A DNA stretch of 64,000 nucleotides from positions 434,001 through 498,000 of the IMG/VR virus record IMGVR_UViG_3300033145_003233; one strand, written 5' to 3'. The DNA is from a virus. The notes below the pieces were generated by a model. The model saw nothing but the letters and a program-made list of their open reading frames with translations. It was not told where the DNA came from and made no database searches. The position numbers were made by a program, and so were the translations under genes. This document shows, in pieces, positions 48,101 through 58,400 of this stretch; position 1 is the first letter of the stretch, and the number at the start of each line of letters is the position of its first letter.

Positions 48101-48476
48101 TATCCCCAAAAAGAGATGGATCAGTAATCGGGGTATTACCATCCTGAGGTACGTATTTATAAATATAATTATTCCTAAACACATATTTCGGCTTAAAATG
48201 TATCCCATCAGTATTAGGAGTAACTGTTAAAACATTTTTATGACTATCGGGCAACCATGGTTTAATTCGTTCAAAAGTTCTATCATTAAAAACCAAACCA
48301 TCTTCTTTAACAGGAGACCCATAAAACGGACAAGTATTATTAATAAAACATCTCATCTCTACAGAACCAGAATACTGAGCTGGATCTCCGGAGCAAGGAT
48401 CTTTAAGAGGATACCCTCCCCACCTGTCTATAATTTCTAATACATTCTCTCTATATAATGACGGAACATCAGCCAA
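45117..48476 (-). CDS. Baseplate hub / tail-associated protein candidate, TTG start
   Basis: 1119 residues. The start is TTG at 48476, supported by GGAG 7 nt upstream and by the N-terminus ADVPSLYREN; the SD overlaps the TAG stop of the previous gene. The C-terminal third is hub-like: a YEYGKNIMSCKIEDYTAVLKG strand-rich block, a helix AISKIAKRAAKVFFFDQFG, and an end of LRANDIIRINNEDCRVVKVTHSI-type, as in gp27/Tal-fold hub proteins. The N-terminal 700 residues are long and beta-rich with no match, including PPWVVKRLDWEYDWDPN. Position two genes after the tape-measure candidate is the normal place for a hub. Large for this family, implying extra outward domains. No lysozyme or peptidase motif seen. 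Confidence 0.65.
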   Translation of the reverse strand: MADVPSLYRENVLEIIDRWGGYPLKDPCSGDPAQYSGSVEMRCFINNTCPFYGSPVKEDGLVFNDRTFERIKPWLPDSHKNVLTVTPNTDGIHFKPKYVFRNNYIYKYVPQDGNTPITDPSLFGDNFETYFKEITQNGGGVTAPVPNADKTRYKAEQSWFIMPSVFDDNSTLEGIDECTSAEWTYLDQTVSESEVTYSDLSYDYIKSTYEEYDNSLDDEGRLIAGKVPVILPYHVQMPLQKKVHGDRGEGNHWRLGKRTFLYRGEDFFIRFYKQAKKTTIKSSEKYIPSFNNNKYSYLDITANQDVLMVNNSDFKLPTNYAVRPPTVGNQTPDFKSFDFSSQGYYIIELGAGLTDHYFIIITERANPIFVNVVPGKDGFVSKKFSTFEGTVGSKLINADYFDITVRNHLGSLVIQFSGPGIDVPPWVVKRLDWEYDWDPNTRQPILKEKLRTLFVPRGPMHLWGGNLRAGFVFGPLQYQERYISFVYPPRPLMADESMEMAFREGRPEAISSSESQGAFSSQPFFLPYQGNHHILFSSADIYLQDLGSHVAPVGEPLLNQPLFVQDSQFYKEYHESNNNMINSNYRYGGFFYDETLKEFPDVGGNDTIYKTSNIVVRKYRYRNDDKTRHQAFDVILGMMTGDHIFKVGAAERPSVVSERTDQNTLDTLSDDEWFLPDCKTPVLTSMRLIADHSSLPRWDDNTSSAEGVTPNPFVAQSPYFVDATEHVLTYGDTWSSSGFSEIEHTGTLHFYLNREMPVENNVTDFLLALQNKTFYVEIWVGYQNCAYSRVTGFYKLFTGLCHGGKIDYEYGKNIMSCKIEDYTAVLKGTRFFNSPWFDGVKDINAIYEIMQIAGFRDENKYDPGSLIRNLSASANALSPGVFYHHFDGRLFKMEPYALPSGYNRLEQPSFKFDDGDVYMDAISKIAKRAAKVFFFDQFGIAHYEDFQDIIEQDYLGLVPLAPLYYFTINPEKYPGQLVFNKVERNYEVSGVYNHIKIMSNTPDMHLLIRDELNWSAMENPETEGFLGYLKTMYQQEGMFGSIEAVNATVRKYSVAFRPKVNIKFETYGLPLRANDIIRINNEDCRVVKVTHSINAEKNEWWMNVECMRYQPIQAATTVL

Positions 48477-48486
48477 TGTTCTTCTC

Positions 48487-51400
48487 CTATAATATATTCA
48501 TAACTTCTAAGGTAAGATTATCCAAACCATCTATTATTATTCCATTCAAATTGCCAAAACTATCTTTGTAAAATACTCTTATTAAACCATTCACAGTAGT
48601 ATAAGCATAAACCTGTGTGTCAGAATCTACTTCAAACCTCTCATCAAATCTTTCTAACATTTCTTTATCATATGGGAAACGAATAAATAGTGAAGAGTCA
48701 GAATCATTTATTCCATCATCTATTTCCCCAATTTTTACTCCCTTTATATTATCGGGGATTTTGCCAACTAAAAATATAGGTCTATGTACAGTATCTTCTG
48801 TAATCTTAAGATGTTCTCTCATCTGATCATCATATTTATTCCCGCTTGAATCATAATAAGGGAATAACAGATCAGAATAAAAATGCCGTATAAACAGCAT
48901 CCCATAATGAAAATATAATACTGATACTAAATTAGTATTATAATCGTTTCTAACTATTTGTATGTTCTGTATTTCTTCTGATAAACCTCTATTTAACTCA
49001 TCGTCAAGATAAGTCTTATGAATCACTTGTTCTTCTATATCATAGCTCCAAGTAAAATAATTATCACTTCTTTTAACAGATAATTTGCCTTCTTTTAACA
49101 TGAATAAACGAAGAATGCCTTCTCCATCTAAATAAACCGCGTACGGATTACCCTCAAAATCACCCTTCATCTCATTTGTATTTCCAGAAAATTCAAAACG
49201 AGGAATTTGTTTTTTATCAGTATCAAAAGTAGCAGGATTAGGTGGATCTTCATTATATATATTAATATTATCTCTAATCTCTATTTGATCCTTAAAATAC
49301 TCATCATCAAAATATCCATCAATAAAATAACTTGGAAAACGCCTAAGAGAAAGACCCTCCGTAGAATAATTCCCCCAATAAGCTCTCTCTGGATCATCTA
49401 GAGACTGGTCGTAATCCCCCACATCATAAGAAGAAGGAACTGCATATTCTACAAAAGCATCCTCTTCAACTAGTAAATTAGTATTAATCCTTTTATACAT
49501 CAAAAAAGAACCATTAAGAGTGTAAAAAAGATGAATATAATCAGAATTAACATCTTTGATAACAAAAGGCATACCAGCAAATTCTCCCTCAACCAGCCTA
49601 ATTAAATCCCTGTGAATTAACCATTCTTCTCCATCATTAAGAGAAGTAGCAACATCAATATTACCAGAAGTTGTATTCGCATAAAAAACTAACAACTCTC
49701 CCATCCCATCATATACAACTGCACTTTGACCAGATTTTATCTTATAACTGTCCAAATCAAGTTGCAGAGTACTATTGGGATTACTTACCCCTACAAATCT
49801 TCCATCTATTTTTGTTATATCTATTTTCTTCCAAAAAGCACCTAAGAATTGGACAGGACCACCATAATAATAATTAAAATCAACAATCATTTTGGTTGTT
49901 CCATCGATAGTAGCTCCAGACTTAAAAACCCTAAAATTACTTACAGAACTTTCTGTTTGCTCAAAATAAAAAGAAATATATTTTTCTTTCTCCGTCAATG
50001 TCTCATAATTAGCATAAGAAAATTCTATTTCCAATCTCTTAACATACCAATCAGATGGAATAATTAACTTAGGAGGATCATCATCAAAATCAAGATTAAA
50101 AGCAGAACCAGTTCCATCATACAATTCTTCTGTCCACCAAAAATCTCCCTCTTCTATATCCTCCATTCTACAAATATTAATAATATCATCTGCAACAGGA
50201 GAACCGTGGCTATAACTAGGTCTATCCCCCAATATTCTATTTTGACCTACTATTAAACTGCCATCATGATTATAGGCATCTTTTACATGACTTTTAGAAG
50301 TATCGATATGCAATGCTTGCAACTGACCCTCAAAAAAGTCATCATTTAATTTATGATATGACAAACCATAATTAACATTTTCATCATTAAATGCTAAAGT
50401 AGATGCCCCTATATAATTATTAGTATCTAAAGATATGTTATGGGGAACAAATGGCTGTGTATCAACATATATCCAGCTATAATTATCTAAAGAATTCCCT
50501 GCCATTTTTTCAATATATACCCTCGTTCTTCTTGTAAAATTTCCACAAAAATAAGGAGTTTCAGCTTTCCAGTAACTTTCTATTGAAGCCCCACTAGGTC
50601 TCCATTCAAAAACTTCATTCTCTATATGATCCACATCATACCAAGCCCCTGGACCTTCACTTTGAGCATCATAGTTTTGAGACCAATAATTATAAGAATG
50701 TATATGAAATGGCTCTTCACAAGAATAAGATTTTAATGGTTGGGCATTAGCTGTTTCAAAATCTATGAAAGATAAATCATAATATTTAAGATCTATAGAA
50801 GAACTCAAAGACATAATATCTAAATGGGAAATCCCGACCCCAGAAGTATCAGAATCATCACTATATGTGCTAACATTTTTCAAGGCTTCAGCAAATGGCC
50901 TATAATAGGGAATTTTTTCTCTATCGAATAACAAACTATTAGCAACTTCAGATATGTCAAATAAATACCCAGGCTCTCTATCTAAATCTATTCTGTTTTC
51001 TATGGATATATTTAAATCAGATGGCAGATAAGATCCATCAGTTCCTGAAGGATAAGTAAAATCTAAACCTTCCAAATAATCTGTAAACCAATCCTGATCT
51101 CTTATCTCAGATCGTGGAAGCATTACTGTGATATCTCCATCATCATATAATAATACTCCTCGATAATCCGCCGCCCAGAATTTCTTTACACTAGTAGAAA
51201 TAGATTCTGATAATCTCCATCCCTCTATTTCATCTGCCACATCAGTAAGATTAAAATCGTCTTCTTCTCTTTCTCTTCTTTTTATTGTAAAATAATTAGA
51301 TGAAGCAAGAACGTAATCGCTATCAGAAGAATAATAATCTTCTAATAAATCTATATTATATATAGTTAACCCAGTTGGTAATTTAGGAACTTTCCATGTC

Positions 51401-52449
51401 TTTATTTGATAATTCCAAGCATCTACATCACTAGCTATGGCCCCTATAAATCCTGAGATACCAATAGTATTGCCCTGACCTATCTTGCCCAGATGAGATA
51501 AGTTCTGCCTAAGATGCCTATTAGAGGCAACTGAATAAGTAATATAAATAGTTTCCCCTATAACTAAATCAGAAACATCTATTCTAATTTGTTTATCTGT
51601 AGCATCTATACCAGCTACTCCGCTCAATTTATAAGGATATGCTTTACCTCCAGAGGCATCATAATTATCTCCGCGAAACTTTAATTTTCTTTCATCTCTC
51701 ACTACCTTTATAAATAGCTGTTCTTGATCCTCATATTTAACATCTTCAAATTTTACCTCTTCATCTCCAGCTCCTCCGAACAACCCATCACTATCTGTAG
51801 CCCCATCTATCCTTTTTCTCCTTGACCCCCTCCATGTTCCATCACTATATTTTCCCAATATATCTAATTGCTCAGGAGTGAAAGGAAGACCAACCACCCT
51901 ATCAACATTATTTTCATCTTCTTCTTCTGTAATTATATGCCTCTTTACTATACCGAAGACAGAAAGGGGATAACTATTTAAAGAAATGATTCCAGTATCT
52001 AATATTTGTTGATTGACTTTGATTGGATAATTTATTTTAGTTTCTGCATCAAGTAAGTGTAAGGTTATATATGTCAACCCAGATGTTACCCCCCCAAATC
52101 CCATAGATGGTAATGCAAAATTACCTATCAAACCCATCATAGGAATAAAAGAAAGAGCACCAGGAGATATGGGATTCCGAACTGCGCTTTTCATTACCTT
52201 ACTAAAATCTATTTCAACTTTTATTTTACTGGCCGGTAATAATTTCTTTCTTTCTACTACTTTGATAATATTACCATCTTCATCCCTATCAACTATATAA
52301 ACAGTTCCTTTAGGAGGATTTTTTAATCTGTTAATATTGAATGTATCAACAGGAACATATTCTTTATTGATAGATGTTTTTATATAGCCATCTCTAATTA
52401 AATCGCTATTATCATAACAAAGATATGTTCTTCTATTATTAAAAGCCAT
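48487..52449 (-). CDS. Large distal-tail-region protein with C-terminal propeller-like domain
   Basis: 1320 residues, ATG 18 bp after the tape-measure stop, no SD visible. Its position between tape measure and hub is that of a distal tail protein, but it is several times longer than usual. A hydrophobic, glycine-rich stretch near 90-130 (GALSFIPMMGLIGNFALP) may be buried or membrane-active. The middle is unassigned (TRRTRVYIEKMAGN, HIHSYNYWSQNY). From about 880 to 1300 blades such as GELLVFYANTTSGN, SLNDGEEW (an Asp-box) and SVLYFHYGMLFIRHFY suggest a BNR-type propeller. The stop is TAG, one of few here. Probably a baseplate component; function inferred from order only. Confidence 0.6.
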   Translation of the reverse strand: MAFNNRRTYLCYDNSDLIRDGYIKTSINKEYVPVDTFNINRLKNPPKGTVYIVDRDEDGNIIKVVERKKLLPASKIKVEIDFSKVMKSAVRNPISPGALSFIPMMGLIGNFALPSMGFGGVTSGLTYITLHLLDAETKINYPIKVNQQILDTGIISLNSYPLSVFGIVKRHIITEEEDENNVDRVVGLPFTPEQLDILGKYSDGTWRGSRRKRIDGATDSDGLFGGAGDEEVKFEDVKYEDQEQLFIKVVRDERKLKFRGDNYDASGGKAYPYKLSGVAGIDATDKQIRIDVSDLVIGETIYITYSVASNRHLRQNLSHLGKIGQGNTIGISGFIGAIASDVDAWNYQIKTWKVPKLPTGLTIYNIDLLEDYYSSDSDYVLASSNYFTIKRREREEDDFNLTDVADEIEGWRLSESISTSVKKFWAADYRGVLLYDDGDITVMLPRSEIRDQDWFTDYLEGLDFTYPSGTDGSYLPSDLNISIENRIDLDREPGYLFDISEVANSLLFDREKIPYYRPFAEALKNVSTYSDDSDTSGVGISHLDIMSLSSSIDLKYYDLSFIDFETANAQPLKSYSCEEPFHIHSYNYWSQNYDAQSEGPGAWYDVDHIENEVFEWRPSGASIESYWKAETPYFCGNFTRRTRVYIEKMAGNSLDNYSWIYVDTQPFVPHNISLDTNNYIGASTLAFNDENVNYGLSYHKLNDDFFEGQLQALHIDTSKSHVKDAYNHDGSLIVGQNRILGDRPSYSHGSPVADDIINICRMEDIEEGDFWWTEELYDGTGSAFNLDFDDDPPKLIIPSDWYVKRLEIEFSYANYETLTEKEKYISFYFEQTESSVSNFRVFKSGATIDGTTKMIVDFNYYYGGPVQFLGAFWKKIDITKIDGRFVGVSNPNSTLQLDLDSYKIKSGQSAVVYDGMGELLVFYANTTSGNIDVATSLNDGEEWLIHRDLIRLVEGEFAGMPFVIKDVNSDYIHLFYTLNGSFLMYKRINTNLLVEEDAFVEYAVPSSYDVGDYDQSLDDPERAYWGNYSTEGLSLRRFPSYFIDGYFDDEYFKDQIEIRDNINIYNEDPPNPATFDTDKKQIPRFEFSGNTNEMKGDFEGNPYAVYLDGEGILRLFMLKEGKLSVKRSDNYFTWSYDIEEQVIHKTYLDDELNRGLSEEIQNIQIVRNDYNTNLVSVLYFHYGMLFIRHFYSDLLFPYYDSSGNKYDDQMREHLKITEDTVHRPIFLVGKIPDNIKGVKIGEIDDGINDSDSSLFIRFPYDKEMLERFDERFEVDSDTQVYAYTTVNGLIRVFYKDSFGNLNGIIIDGLDNLTLEVMNIL

Positions 52450-52467
52450 AAGAATATATTTTCATAA

Positions 52468-55400
52468 TTAGGCAGAATATGTACCTAGGGTCTCACTCAT
52501 CATACCAGGAACTGCTTCATGCAAAGCAGTATTTATTCCCTTTGCCACCTTAGTAGAAAGGTCATTTAAACCAGATATATTTATATCAAATCGTGCATTC
52601 TCTAAAACAACAGTAACAGTATTAGCTGAAGTAGGAGCAGATATTAACCCCTTCTCTGCTTCTGAGAAAACAGGTTTTGTGGGATCAGTACCATAAACAC
52701 TTTCTGTAGGTATTAATAATTGTTGACCTCTTGCCGAAACCTCAGAAGTTACCCCTTCCCTACCAGGACGACCAACTAAATCAGCCCCCACTTTAACTTC
52801 TTGAAGAGCTTCTCTCTCAATAGCTACCTTAACTTCTTGAGGAGCTTCTCTCCCAACAGCTACCTTAACTTCTTGAGGAGCTTCTCTCCCAACAGCTACC
52901 TTAACTTCTTGAGGAGCTTCTCTCCCAACAGCTACCTTAACTTCTTGAGGAGCTTCTCTCTCTCCTGGCATTGCCTCACCTGATCTGAGTAAGCCAAACA
53001 TTTTAGGGGGCATTAATTGCTCCCATCTCCCAAACTCCTCCTCTTCTCCTATTCTTGGAGGCATCCTGCGTGTCGGCCTTATTGTTCTCCCACCACCTCT
53101 TCTACCATCGTCCCTACTTAAGCGATGTTCCATTCTTCTTTCAGAACGACTAGGACGAGGTTGATATTCTCTCCCCATCATAATATCTAACCTAGTACGT
53201 CTGCCCTCCCCTGCTTCCCTGCCTCTTGCTCCCCTACGGCGAGAAACTTTAGGCCCGACTCCTCTTTTGGCAACAATCTTTTCTTGTTCCCTTTCCCTTC
53301 TTTTCTCCCAATCAACATATCCTTCTACTTCTCTAACTGCTCCTGGAGCAGCAGGAGCCTCTGGAGGTACAACAGCAATCCTTGCAGTGTCCTCAGATGG
53401 AACTATAATCGTCTGGGGAGCAGGCATGGTGGCCACTTCTGTTCTTCCAATTTTCTCTTGCTCTATCTGAAGACGCGAACGTTGAGCAAATAGTCCCTCA
53501 CGCTCACTGTAAACAGTTTCTAATTTTCTTTTTGTATCATCACGACCTGCTTCAGCGGCCTGAGCATATTGAAATGGTGGCTGATCTTTTAACCCCTCAA
53601 TTTTACTATCATAAACTCTCCTATTCTTTTCCCACTGTTCCCTATTCGCTGCCGCATCTGCTATTAATTCATCCGAGAGATTTTTAATTATGTCCCCAGA
53701 GGCCTCTCCCTCTTTAATAGTCTTTGCATGAACCTCTCTAGACCATTCCTTACCAACTCCAACCCCCGTTTCTCTTTCCATCCTAACCAATACCCCTTCA
53801 TCTTCATCTGATCCAGATTCCTCATACTGCTTAAATGCTTGAAGATACATATATGATGGAGTCTTCTTCTCTCGTTGTGTTTTTATCTTCTTTCTTCTGA
53901 TAGCCTTTAAACTAGGCGCTCCAATAGTAAACCCTGGAGGCACACCTTCATATTTTTCTATTTCTTTTTCTTCTCTAGGCTCCTCTCGTATCATTAATGC
54001 CACTTTATCAGCTTGCTCCCTGAGTGTCTGTATCTGTGCGGCAATTTTTGCTCCTTCATCGCGAACTTTTTGTCTAGCCGCTTCGCTCTTACCAGTTAAA
54101 TCTAATTTTCCCTCTAAGGTTATAATTCCAGTATCAGGAGCATAAAGAATATTTTCAAGATGTGTCATTTCTCTATTCTTAGTCTCTATAACTTTATCTA
54201 CATCTTGAATTTCCCTAGTTTTACGCTCATATGGAGCCTGTATCTCCTTAGCTTTATCAAGATATTCAGTTGATAATCCAGAAGCAACTAAACCAGGTTT
54301 ACCACCCTCTGCAATTATCTCTTCCTCCCTACCCATAGCAAATTTACGACCAGCACTCTTACTTACTTCTTGCTCTAACTGAACCGAGGCCAATGCCATA
54401 ACACTACCCTTCTGTTCACTAGCAGATTTTTTATATTGACTAAGGAATCTGGAAATTATATTACCAAGCTCATCATCAAAATCTTCTTGAGCTATTCCTA
54501 AATCTTTTTGAGCTTTTGCGACTACCCCATGGGCAACACGAATCTCTTTTATACTCATACTGCCACTACCCTTTAATCCATCATAAACATTTTTCATATC
54601 TGAAACATTATTGGTAGCTTCCTGAACTGTCTTCCCGAATTCTCCTAATCTATCAATAGCTCCATTCATTTGATCAAAATCAAAATCTGGAGAAGTATAA
54701 ATGCCTTCCCTAATTCTATTAATTTCCTCTTTCGATAAAATCCCATCAATAGACAACTCCTGTAAAAAACTAGATGTTTTTTCTGCCTTATTTATAAAAG
54801 CCTGGGTATTAGCTACTATATCTCTTGTTGAGCTATAGACATTCCCGAAATTAACCAGCAAATCTTTGAACCTAACATCCTTTGTTTCTATTTCCATAGC
54901 ATCAACAATTGATTTTAGCTCATTATAAATTCTATCATAATTCTTTTTCCCTATATCTAAAGTAATAACAGGAACCTTACCAACTCCCTCTACAATCTCT
55001 TCTGCACTAGTTGCAGTCCCTATAATGCTCTCTAAGAAATTAGAAATCGACACTCCTGTTTCTTCAGAAAAATCATTAACACTCCTATAAAATTCAGAAA
55101 AATATTTAACAAATTGTTGCTTGTCAAGATTTAAAGCTCTAGTAGCTTCATTAATTTCTACCTCAATATTGGGGAATAACCTTGCTAGCTTATCCATAGG
55201 CAATCCTATATCTATACTCTCTACTCCCTCAGGAATATGAATAGCCGACAACATCTTCTGAGGAGATCTAATATATGTCTCGAAATCTTGATGAAACTTA
55301 ATAAGACTGCTCATCAAGACTCCTTTATCAATCTTATCGGGATCAATAATTTCCTCAAAATCCACTCTTAATTCACTAATAGTTTCATTTATTAACTTAT

Positions 55401-58400
55401 CTACTTCAGAAAAGTTTAATATATATTTTGCTGTTTTGCCAATAACTCCTATATTCTCGGCATTAATTCCCAGCAAGGTTTTCTCAACTAAATCCAAAAC
55501 CCTGTTCTTGTATTCATCAATACGAGTCTCAACAAGCCCAAGTTTACCAACTGGTTCATAAATAGCCTGACTAATAGAATCAAAAATATCCTTTATAGAA
55601 GATGTGTTAATTTCTGTTCCAGCCTCATACTCTAAATATTTTTCTACATCTTTCAGAACTATCTCTGCCCTCTCTGGTCTATTTTTAACATCAACAGCAG
55701 CAGTAAATAAATGAGGCATTTCTTTAATTATCACTGTAACTATATCAGGAGGTAAACCATCTTGTATTTGCCCACTAATGCTTGATAATATTTTACTTGC
55801 AGAAAAAACCATTTGTTCTTTAAAATCATCAAATTTTTCTCTAGGGAGTTTTATATCAGCAAAAGAATCTTTAACAATTTTACCAAAATCGACATTTAGC
55901 TCAGGGGCCTTCTCTCCAGCAAATTTATTATATAAATCAGCTATATCGGAAATTGATATACCCATTTTAAGAGACATATTACTAGCGGCCGTATTTAATT
56001 CATCAAAACTATTTACAAATTTAGCCTTGTCTGAAGCATCAACAATCATCATAGATTCGGCAAGAGAATCTAATAAATCAGTCATTTCTCCAACTGGAGT
56101 CTGAACATCAGGTTGGACATAAGACTTAGCTATATTCTGAAGAATAATAGTTGGAGTATCTGTTATTTCTATATCCACTTCTTTAATTTTTTCATAAAAT
56201 TTTTGCAAATTACCCAGTACAGCAGTAGCTTTTTCTGCTGGCACATTCATCTTATCCATATTAAACAAAACAGCCAACTCCGGAGGTTCACCAATCGTCA
56301 CATCTTCTTTTCGATATAGCAATTTTATAGCTTCTACATATGCTTTGACTCCCTTCCAATCTAATTCTCTATCATCAATAGGAACCAATATAGCATCTGA
56401 CAATTCCTCAACCTCAAACTCCACCCTAGGAATACGCTTAGTAACACCCTGCATCGTAACTTCTTCAGGCATTCCTTGAAGTAAAATATCATATCTATAT
56501 TTTTTATCAAACTCATCTTTTGCTGTTAATTCTATAAATTCAGGAACATTCTTTGCTATTAACTCAAGAGCAGAAACATTATTGGGTAATGTTATATCTG
56601 CAAGGCCCTCAAATTTGGTTTTAAGGACATTAGAAATACGCTGTGCAGAATCAACTGCCGCCTCTTTTATTTTTATAATTTGAGTATCATCTAATCCCCA
56701 ACTCTTACCCACTCTTTTTAATCTATCATCTAGGGAACTACTAAATCTAATAGCTCTAGCTAATACATCATCAAATGGCTGGCTAGTAGCTAATGAAATA
56801 TCTGTTATCTTTCTATTTAAACCACCAAAATCCGTAAGAAGTTTAGTTGTGCTTATATTCATACTAGTAGCCATCATATTTAATTCTTTTGTAAGATCTG
56901 GAGTTGGTAATTCCACTTCAAAAACCTTATCAACATTAGTTATAAGAACACTAGGCCTCCTATCAGTTCCCTCTACATCTCCGACAACATGATATGCTTC
57001 TTCTGTTAAATCCAAAATAGTAGAAACATCAACTTCTTGAGGCAACTGAGCATTTAATAATATAGAATCAAGAACCTGAGGTAATTTAAAAACAACTTCA
57101 GTAGGAAGCTTAGACCAGTCAGCTAAAATACTAAACTCAGTAACCAAATTCTTAACATACGCCTCTGCTTCTAATCCTCTTAAATTCTGCTTATCAAGAT
57201 CAAGAGCTACTTCTCTAGGAACTTGACTTAAAATTGCCGTGACAGTAGGCACATCTATAGCTCTTAATCCTATTTTTTCAGGAGCATCCTCTACTACAGT
57301 TTTTACTTTTCTCTCTATGTTTTCAGGATCTCCATATAACTCTAAAACTTCTGGTATTGATTTTATAATTATCTGCCTATCTTCTGAGGATATATCATCA
57401 AATGTTTTCTCAAAAACTTTATCAACAACTTTATTTAACTGAGGATTTATCTCATTTATAGCCATAATATTATGACTAAACGCCTTCCCCAAAGAAATAT
57501 AAATGTCCTCCATCTTTATTTCAGATGCTCTTTTTATTTTATCAATTCTACGTTCATCAATATTGAAATCGGAAAAAATATTATCTATCTTATTAGGCCA
57601 AGATTTCATAGCATCAAATATTTCATCAACAGAACGACCCGTTGCCATAGACATCTCTTTGATACTATTAAATACTGGAGAAAAATCTGATTCAAACTCT
57701 ATTTCACTATCATATCCCAAATTCCTGGCCACAACAGGAAGCATATCAGGAATTCGGATATCAGCAGTAACTTTATAAACATCTTCAAGACTCTTAATAA
57801 TCACATGAGCCTCTTCTGGCTTCTCAATCACCTTAGTTTTTAAAAGAACTTTCTCTATTTTATCCGGAAATCTCAAAACAGCAGCAGAAGGCTCTCCCCT
57901 AACCTTAGTAGGCATTGCCACAATAAGCTCTGCTACATCATAATATGCCTCTGCTTCTATATCTCTTAAATTACCATCTTTAACAGGGACCTTTATAGTT
58001 TTCGCTATTTCTGTTAATGCAAATACTGCATCAGGCATTTTTTCTAATCTACCTTCTATTGTCCCAGGTAGCTTAGAAATATCCAAATCTACTATTTGCT
58101 CTGGCTTACTCTCTGCCAGCATAGAAACAACACTTGGCAGAGCCTCATATAAAACATCTATCTCTAGATTATTTAACCCTTGGATCTGTTTTTCTATAGA
58201 TCCGAAAATAGCAGTAGATTGTTTAAAAAGAGTAGCTTGAACTTTTTTAATACTATCAGGATCTACATCCCTTATCTCAATAGAAGAAATTGCTGTATCC
58301 AACTTATTGAATAAGTTATATACATCATCATCTGAAAATTGAAGGATAGGTATCCTAATATCTCCTTCTACTTTAGCAGGTATTTTTATAACTTCTTGTA

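Noticed and set aside
52791-52960. 36-bp repeats resembling the direct repeats of a CRISPR array
   Set aside because: The units are head to tail with no spacers and lie in frame inside a long coding region, so this is a coding minisatellite.
53267-53493. Rightward open frames opposite the tape-measure gene (also 52801-52983, 55778-56104, 57503-57778 and many others up to about 113 residues)
   Set aside because: They are antisense to strongly supported genes, lack ribosome binding sites and mirror the repeat composition of the real gene.
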